Assembly: GCA_034435675.1 (NCBI GenBank)
Contig: DAOTWP010000371.1
Coordinates: 1-9,754, forward strand
Source: DAOTWP01 sp034435675
GTDB taxonomy: Bacteria > Chloroflexota > Anaerolineae > Aggregatilineales > Phototrophicaceae
Length of the DNA stretch: 9,754 nt
Direction: 5' to 3'
Below, in pieces: positions 5,978-9,754 of the stretch. Every line of letters starts with the position of its first letter. Within the stretch, counting starts at the first letter, position 1. The position numbers were made by a program, and so were the translations under genes. The notes beneath the pieces are model-generated. The model ran no database searches. It saw nothing but the letters and a program-made list of their open reading frames with translations, and had not been told where the DNA came from.

Positions 5978-6550
5978 TTAGCCTTCGGTCTCCAGAAGTT
6001 CTTCTTCGGCAGGCAGCGGCATTTTGCCTTTGCGATTAAAGACGATCTTGTACGCGGGCTGTGCCATGCGATAGCGCGCCAGATAAAAGAATACGCCGCC
6101 CAGTGTGCGTTTGCGCTTGCCGTCGCTGGTGGGAATACCTTCTTCCGCGAAAACCTGTTTTGCTTCCTCGACGATGGCAGCAGCAAACGCGGTGCCGCAT
6201 AGCTGCACAATCGCATGAATCTCACGCACAGGCACCTCATCTTTTTCACCCAACGCTTCGGCAATTGCTTCGGCGGCTTTGCGCTGTTTGCTGGTCATTT
6301 CCCGGTTCAGATCCAACTCCGGTGTGCTGATTGCCAATCGCCTGCCTTCGAGCAGGTGACCGTTGAGGCTGTTGTTTGCTTTGGTTGCCTGTTTTTCAGC
6401 AGCAAATTCAACAATAGCAAAGCGCCGCTGCGTGCGCTGGTCAATCCCTTGCTCAATCCCCAGCACGTCGCCATGCTGGCTGAATAACGTCCATAGTGCT
6501 TCTTGTTCCGCACTATCGGCAAGATTGGTAACATAAAGTTTGTTTTTCAT
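5978..6550 (-). CDS. RNA-binding protein with RRM and PHAX-like domains
   Basis: A 190-residue protein with an RRM at about 3-77: RNP2 is LYVTNL (5-10) and RNP1 is RRFAIVEF (42-49), where the usual Gly is Arg and the central aromatic is Ile. Residues about 88-160 look like the RNA-binding domain of PHAX, the eukaryotic snRNA export adaptor: helices around IHAIVQLCG and IVEEAKQVFAEEGIP, then GKRKRTLGGVFFYLARY (144-160), against the family's RRRTPGGVFFxL signature. The start at 6550 (ATG on the minus strand) has GGAG about 5 bases upstream; an in-frame start at 6580 has no better support. The tail is basic then acidic (LPAEEELLETEG). Both halves predict RNA binding, and I see no enzyme motif. 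It is convergent to aspartate kinase, and a cluster of ATACCCT repeats lies in its upstream region. A stand-alone RRM protein in a bacterium often responds to cold or stress, but that is unproven here. Confidence 0.85.
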   Translation of the reverse strand: MKNKLYVTNLADSAEQEALWTLFSQHGDVLGIEQGIDQRTQRRFAIVEFAAEKQATKANNSLNGHLLEGRRLAISTPELDLNREMTSKQRKAAEAIAEALGEKDEVPVREIHAIVQLCGTAFAAAIVEEAKQVFAEEGIPTSDGKRKRTLGGVFFYLARYRMAQPAYKIVFNRKGKMPLPAEEELLETEG

Positions 6551-6578
6551 CGCGCTCCACCCCTTTTCACGCCAAAAC

Positions 6579-6609
6579 ATACCCTAGTAGGGATACTATC
6601 CTATACCCT
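6579..6609. promoter_or_regulatory. ATACCCT repeat cluster upstream of the RRM gene
   Basis: ATACCCT occurs at 6579-6585 and 6603-6609, with an inverted variant AGGGATA at 6589-6595. CCCTAGTAGGG (6582-6592) is a perfect 5-base-arm palindrome about G6587. The cluster lies 29-59 bases upstream of the minus-strand start, where promoter and operator would be expected. A weak minus-strand promoter, TATAGG (6605-6600) with CTGTTT (6628-6623) 17 bases away, overlaps it. Confidence 0.35.
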
Positions 6610-6913
6610 TTTGGGGCACTTTAAACAGGTTAAGACGCCGTTTGAAAAGCCCGGTCGTAGCGGCAAGGTATGCCGCGCTCTTTCGAGGAAACCTGACTTC
6701 TTAAATGACCTCGAAGCATCAATCTGCATGCAGTTCAGTTGTTAGCTCGCAAATCAGGCATGCGATTCGCCACATTGTGAAGCAAACCATACGAACCGGT
6801 TGGTTCGCTGGCAGTTTATTGCCGGTGGCTAACTTCTTCATATAATTGATCTTAAGTATAGCGGCTTTTGGGGGCGGCTTGCAGACCAGATGTTGCTGAT
6901 GCTTAACCCTGTC
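6610..6913. other. non-coding region rich in inverted repeats
   Basis: No credible gene lies between the divergent RRM and rpmF genes. The stretch holds GCGGCA/TGCCGC (6660-6676, 5-base loop), TTCGAGG/CCTCGAA (6682-6688 and 6709-6715), TGCATGCA (6725-6732), GCGATTCGC (6762-6770), CGAACC/GGTTCG (6792-6807, 4-base loop) and CTGGCA/TGCCGG (6808-6825, one wobble). No tRNA cloverleaf or known riboswitch core was recognised. It could be a structured RNA or a set of operator sites. Confidence 0.35.
6819..6846 (+). promoter_or_regulatory. possible second, distal promoter upstream of rpmF
   Basis: A perfect TATAAT (6841-6846) lies 16 bases after TTGCCG (6819-6824), which matches four of six -35 positions. 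It would give a transcript starting near 6853 that runs into rpmF or makes a short RNA. The -35 overlaps the CTGGCA/TGCCGG inverted repeat, a possible operator. Confidence 0.4.
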
Positions 6914-6943
6914 TTGACGCCTTGTTTATCGTGACCGTATAAT
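6914..6943 (+). promoter_or_regulatory. rpmF: strong sigma70-type promoter of rpmF
   Basis: TTGACG (6914-6919), an 18-base spacer and a perfect TATAAT (6938-6943). Transcription would start near 6950, about 36 bases before the GTG start of rpmF, as expected for a highly expressed ribosomal protein gene. Confidence 0.8.
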
Positions 6944-6985
6944 GCGCGTTCTACGATGCCCCCTTGCAAGTGAAGGAGTACTGGT

Positions 6986-7168
6986 GTGGGTCCGTTACCA
7001 AAACGTAAACTTTCGCGCACACGCCGCGATAAACGCCGCACACATGATGCCCTGACATTGAAGCATCTGGTGATTTGCGAAAGCTGCGGTGAGTATCATG
7101 TGGCGCATCACATTTGTCCCAAATGTGGCACATACCGTGGCGAAACGGTTCTGGAAGTCGAAGACTAG
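6986..7168 (+). CDS. rpmF: 50S ribosomal protein L32
   Basis: A 60-residue protein of the large ribosomal subunit. The basic N-terminus LPKRKLSRTRRDKRRTHDAL (4-23) corresponds to the conserved VPKRKxSxxRRxxRRxHxxL of L32. Two CxxC pairs (Cys31/Cys34 and Cys44/Cys47) form a zinc ribbon, so this is the zinc-binding (C+) form rather than the cysteine-free paralogue induced under zinc limitation in some bacteria. It starts at GTG 6986 with AAGGAG (6973-6978) at ideal spacing. The opening MGPLPKRK is slightly longer than the common MAVPKRK. It has its own consensus promoter and an intrinsic terminator 55 bases after the stop, so it is largely monocistronic. fabD lies downstream, part of the widespread rpmF-fatty acid synthesis neighbourhood, but plsX and fabH are absent between them. 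Confidence 0.97.
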   Translation: MGPLPKRKLSRTRRDKRRTHDALTLKHLVICESCGEYHVAHHICPKCGTYRGETVLEVED

Positions 7169-7222
7169 TTGCCGCGATGTCGCAGCGCTGTGCGTGATGA
7201 ACATTCAAAACGTCGTGCGGAC

Positions 7223-7257
7223 AAAGCCGTGCAGCCTGTAAGACTGTGCGGCTTTTT
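7223..7257 (+). terminator. intrinsic terminator after rpmF
   Basis: AAAGCCGTGCAG (7223-7234) pairs with CTGTGCGGCTTT (7244-7255): twelve pairs including two G-T wobbles and a 9-base loop. A run of five T residues lies at 7253-7257. It separates rpmF from fabD. Confidence 0.85.
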
Positions 7258-7446
7258 GTTATGGGCATCCCGGTAGTCAACTACTGCAGGAGCGGGCAGC
7301 AGTGGGCGAAGCGCGCTGGCACGGCTTGGCGATAGATCCATCAGGTGATTACGTCAGCGTTGTCTTTAGCCTCGCATCCTCAGCAGGAGTGCCATTTCAA
7401 ACCGGCGTTATTTTTCAGCAGTGTGTCATAAAGAAGGATCAAGGCA

Positions 7447-8391
7447 ATGATTGAATGGTCGAAGACAGCGTTGGTGTTCCCCGGTCAGGGATCGCAGTAT
7501 GTCGGTATTGGCAAAGACTTTGCTGTCCAGTACCCTGCGGCGCGAACCGTTTTCGAACAGGCAGACGAGATCTTTGGTGAGCGTTTTTCGGCGCTGTGCT
7601 TCGAAGGTCCCGAAGATATTCTCAACGATACCCTCAACACGCAGCCGGCAATGGTCGTCAGCGGGATTGCCGCTCTGCGCGCGCTGCAATCCGAATTGCC
7701 TGACGTGCAGCCGGCATATGTCGCCGGGCACAGTGTGGGCGAATACGCAGCGCTGATTGCAGCGGGGGCGCTGGACTTTGCCGACGGGCTGCGGCTTGTG
7801 CGCGAACGTGCGCGGTTAATGCAGGAGGCGGGCAGGGCAAAGCCGGGCGCAATGGCGGCGCTGCTGGGCGGCGAACCCGCGCAGGTGCGCGAAATCTGTG
7901 CGCGTGCGTCCACAGCCGATGCCATTGTCGTGGTCGCTAATGACAATTGCCCCGGTCAGATTGTGATATCCGGCGATGAAGCAGCACTGGATACGGCGCT
8001 GAAGCTGGCACAGGACGCAGGTATTCGCCGCGCTATCAAGCTCGCGGTAAGTGTAGCGGCGCATTCACCGCTGATGCAGCATGCTGCTGATGCTCTGCGC
8101 CCGCTGTTGGCAGCAGCAAAATTCAGTACTCCTAAAATCCTGGTTTACAGCAATGTGAGCGCGCAGCCGTTTGGCAGTGCGGCGGTAATCCCTGCTGCGC
8201 TGGAACAGCAGGTCACGCAGTCGGTACTGTGGGCGGATTCTGTGCGCAATATGATCACGGCGGGTGCTGAGATATTCGTGGAGTTGGGCGGTAAAGATGT
8301 GCTGACCGGTCTGCTTAAGCGCATTGACCGCGAAAAGCAGGGCATCGTTGTCAACGATTCCTCCTCGCTGCATCAGTTCATCGCACAATAG
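7447..8391 (+). CDS. fabD: malonyl-CoA:ACP transacylase
   Basis: Transfers the malonyl group from CoA to acyl carrier protein, supplying the extender unit for type II fatty-acid synthesis in the cytoplasm. The 314-residue length is normal for the family. Motifs: FPGQGSQYVGIG (11-22, oxyanion-hole loop), the nucleophile Ser96 in GHSVGEYAA (94-102), the carboxylate-binding Arg121 in RERARLMQ (where most homologues have RG rather than RA), NDNCPGQIVISG (165-176), and the catalytic His206 in VAAHSPLM. The Arg marks malonyl rather than acetyl specificity. The start at ATG 7447 has GAAGGA (7433-7438) 8 bases upstream. The rpmF terminator lies upstream, and I could not find a convincing promoter in 7258-7446, although one is expected there. 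The FAS1 lipoprotein gene starts 95 bases downstream and appears unrelated in function. Confidence 0.97.
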   Translation: MIEWSKTALVFPGQGSQYVGIGKDFAVQYPAARTVFEQADEIFGERFSALCFEGPEDILNDTLNTQPAMVVSGIAALRALQSELPDVQPAYVAGHSVGEYAALIAAGALDFADGLRLVRERARLMQEAGRAKPGAMAALLGGEPAQVREICARASTADAIVVVANDNCPGQIVISGDEAALDTALKLAQDAGIRRAIKLAVSVAAHSPLMQHAADALRPLLAAAKFSTPKILVYSNVSAQPFGSAAVIPAALEQQVTQSVLWADSVRNMITAGAEIFVELGGKDVLTGLLKRIDREKQGIVVNDSSSLHQFIAQ

Positions 8392-8486
8392 GATAGTTGC
8401 GTGTAAGCCTGTCTCAGTGTTAAGCTAAGTCTCGTTTGACAAGTTGATGTTGAGCCTGAACAGACATATCCTGCGGGGGTGCTTTG

Positions 8487-9754
8487 ATGCGCAAACGCTT
8501 TATCCTGCTGTTCGTTATGATGAGCCTGCTGCTCGCTGGTTGCGGCACTGGCGAAGCGACGCCAACCGCAACGCTGGTGCGTATGACCGTGACTCCGCGC
8601 GGTGGCGCGGCTGTTTCAACAGTTCCGCCGACGGTTGAGACACCCGAAGCGACACTGGAGGCAGCCCAGGCGGCAGTTGAAGCCAGCGCAGAAGCCACCG
8701 AAGCCGTATCTGAAAGCACGCTGGAAGTAACCCAACCAGCAGTCGAAATGACGTCAGAGGCGGCTCAGCCAGTGACAGAAACAACGACCGAACCAACGGC
8801 TGAACCAACGGCTGAACCAGAATTGACGCAGGAAGCCATGCCCGAAGGTACACCTGAGGCAGTCGCTGAAGCGAGTGCCGAAGCCACTGCTGAAGCTACC
8901 CCAGCCCCCGAAGCGACCGTTGAAGCGACAGCGGAAGCCACCACAAGCGCAGAAGCCACAGCAGTCGTCTCGCAGGGGACAGTCTGGGAACTGGTGAGCG
9001 CAGACCCGCAGTTCAGCATTCTCACCGAGGCGATTGAGGTCGCCGGACTGGTCGATACGGCAAGTGCGCCCGCCGCGCTGACAGTGTTTGCACCCACCAA
9101 CGCTGCTTTCGAGGCATTAGGCGCGGATGTGCTGGACGCGCTGCTGCGCAATCCGCCGCTGACGATGATGCTGCTGGGTTATCATGCGCTGGATTTCCCG
9201 ATGCGCAGCGATATGCTGCAATATGTGGGATTTGTCACCACCCTGCAGGGCAGCGAAATCGCCGTGAGTTTGGCGGAGGATGGCGTACTGCTGCTCAACG
9301 GCACGGCGCGGGTGGTCACTGCCGATATTGAAGCGACCAATGGCATCATCCACGTGATTGACACGGTGCTGCTGCCGCAAGACGTGACGCCGCAGACGAT
9401 CATTGCGCAGGCGCCGCCGCCCCCGGTGACCATCATTGATGTGGCGAGTGCAGACCCGAACTTCTCCACGTTTGTTGCGGCAGTGGACGCCGCCGGGCTG
9501 ACCGAAACACTGGACAGCAGAGCACGCTACACGGTGTTCATGCCAACCAACGCGGCATTCGAGGCGCTGCCGGCGGGTGTGCTGGATGCGCTGCTGGCGG
9601 ACCCAGCCGCGCTCAGCAATGTGCTGCTGTATCATGTGGTCGAGGGCGATGTAAACTTCCTGACGCGCGACGTGACGCTGGCGCTGAACGGCGCACCGCT
9701 GGCGTTTGCGCCGGTGCGTTCGCTGGTGGGCTTTGCAGTCAACAATACGCCAAT
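8487..9754 (+). CDS. fasciclin (FAS1) repeat lipoprotein, truncated by the window edge
   Basis: The frame is open from ATG 8487 to the window end (422 codons and two bases), with GGGGG (8475-8479) as a probable Shine-Dalgarno sequence. MRKRFILLFVMMSLLLAGC is a lipoprotein signal peptide with a LAGC lipobox; Cys19 would be lipidated and the mature protein held on the outer face of the membrane. Residues 20-163 are a linker of Glu, Ala, Thr and Pro (many EAT, TAE and AEP steps). The first FAS1 domain is at about 164-297, with TVFAPTNAAFEAL (199-211), GYHALD (231-236) and NGIIHVIDTVLLP (285-297). A second begins at about 315 with TVFMPTNAAFEAL (349-361) and LLYHVVEG (380-387) and is cut at the edge. 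FAS1 domains mediate adhesion to surfaces, matrix polymers or other cells. The ligand here is unknown, and more domains may follow downstream. Confidence 0.92.
   Translation, partial: MRKRFILLFVMMSLLLAGCGTGEATPTATLVRMTVTPRGGAAVSTVPPTVETPEATLEAAQAAVEASAEATEAVSESTLEVTQPAVEMTSEAAQPVTETTTEPTAEPTAEPELTQEAMPEGTPEAVAEASAEATAEATPAPEATVEATAEATTSAEATAVVSQGTVWELVSADPQFSILTEAIEVAGLVDTASAPAALTVFAPTNAAFEALGADVLDALLRNPPLTMMLLGYHALDFPMRSDMLQYVGFVTTLQGSEIAVSLAEDGVLLLNGTARVVTADIEATNGIIHVIDTVLLPQDVTPQTIIAQAPPPPVTIIDVASADPNFSTFVAAVDAAGLTETLDSRARYTVFMPTNAAFEALPAGVLDALLADPAALSNVLLYHVVEGDVNFLTRDVTLALNGAPLAFAPVRSLVGFAVNNTP
8790..8819 (+). repeat. 12-base tandem repeat in the lipoprotein linker
   Basis: GAACCAACGGCT occurs twice in tandem (8790-8801, 8802-8813) and then as a half copy (8814-8819). 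It encodes Glu-Pro-Thr-Ala units in the Glu/Ala/Thr/Pro linker. Exact DNA identity suggests recent slippage, which would change linker length without a frameshift. Confidence 0.8.

Noticed and set aside
5257..6264. 335-codon minus-strand frame across the aspartate kinase 3' end and into the RRM gene
   Set aside because: It is Ser/Arg/Thr-rich with no domain, and it overlaps two well-supported genes.
7273..7284. Palindrome GTAGTCAACTAC upstream of fabD as an operator for a fatty-acid regulator
   Set aside because: Its arms are only 5 bases, it matches no regulator site I know, and no promoter was found beside it.
8436..8470. Perfect TTGACA upstream of the lipoprotein gene as a promoter
   Set aside because: No -10-like hexamer lies 16-18 bases downstream; the nearest AT-rich box (ACATAT, 8464-8469) is 22 bases away. 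It is left as an unproven -35.
8765..9151. Ser/Ala/Val-rich minus-strand frame opposite the FAS1 lipoprotein linker
   Set aside because: It is the reverse reading of the repetitive Glu/Ala/Thr codons; the plus frame has a lipobox and FAS1 motifs.

Overview
The window reads like a chromosomal stretch of a moderately GC-rich, free-living bacterium, most likely a member of the Chloroflexota (Anaerolineae-like). That is an inference from style: long Thr/Ala/Pro/Glu linkers, a FAS1 (fasciclin) lipoprotein, membrane-anchored proteins with low-complexity tails, and an RRM protein carrying a PHAX-like domain. No rRNA, tRNA, IS element, phage gene or CRISPR array was seen.

Layout. Bases 1-2007 (+) look like one operon: the tail of a probable cytochrome c-like protein, a membrane-anchored degenerate TIR-like protein (121-816), and a YUCCA/FMO-like flavoprotein (823-2007). 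A promoter at 2065-2093 then serves a single-pass membrane protein of unknown function (2133-3188) and a SAM methyltransferase with a decayed Trm112-like tail (3217-4122).

Bases 4192-5881 form a self-contained biosynthetic unit and the most interesting part of the window: a promoter with a perfect TTGACA, a 31-codon leader peptide with a Ser3-Thr4-Met-Gly-Met-Gly-Thr2 run, a strong intrinsic terminator, and then a ThrA-type aspartate kinase. This is the architecture of ribosome-mediated transcription attenuation, like thrL-thrA of enterobacteria. A segment overlapping the leader stop codon can pair with the whole 3' arm of the terminator.

An RRM + PHAX-like RNA-binding protein lies convergent to it on the minus strand (6550-5978). 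A 435-base non-coding stretch rich in inverted repeats follows. Next come ribosomal protein L32 (rpmF, 6986-7168) with a consensus promoter and an intrinsic terminator, and malonyl-CoA:ACP transacylase (fabD, 7447-8391). The window ends inside a FAS1-repeat lipoprotein (from 8487) that is still open at the edge.

Functionally, three housekeeping themes sit together: the entry step of the aspartate amino-acid family, fatty-acid synthesis beside rpmF, and cell-envelope proteins. All identifications come from reading motifs by eye; no database search or RNA folding program was run.
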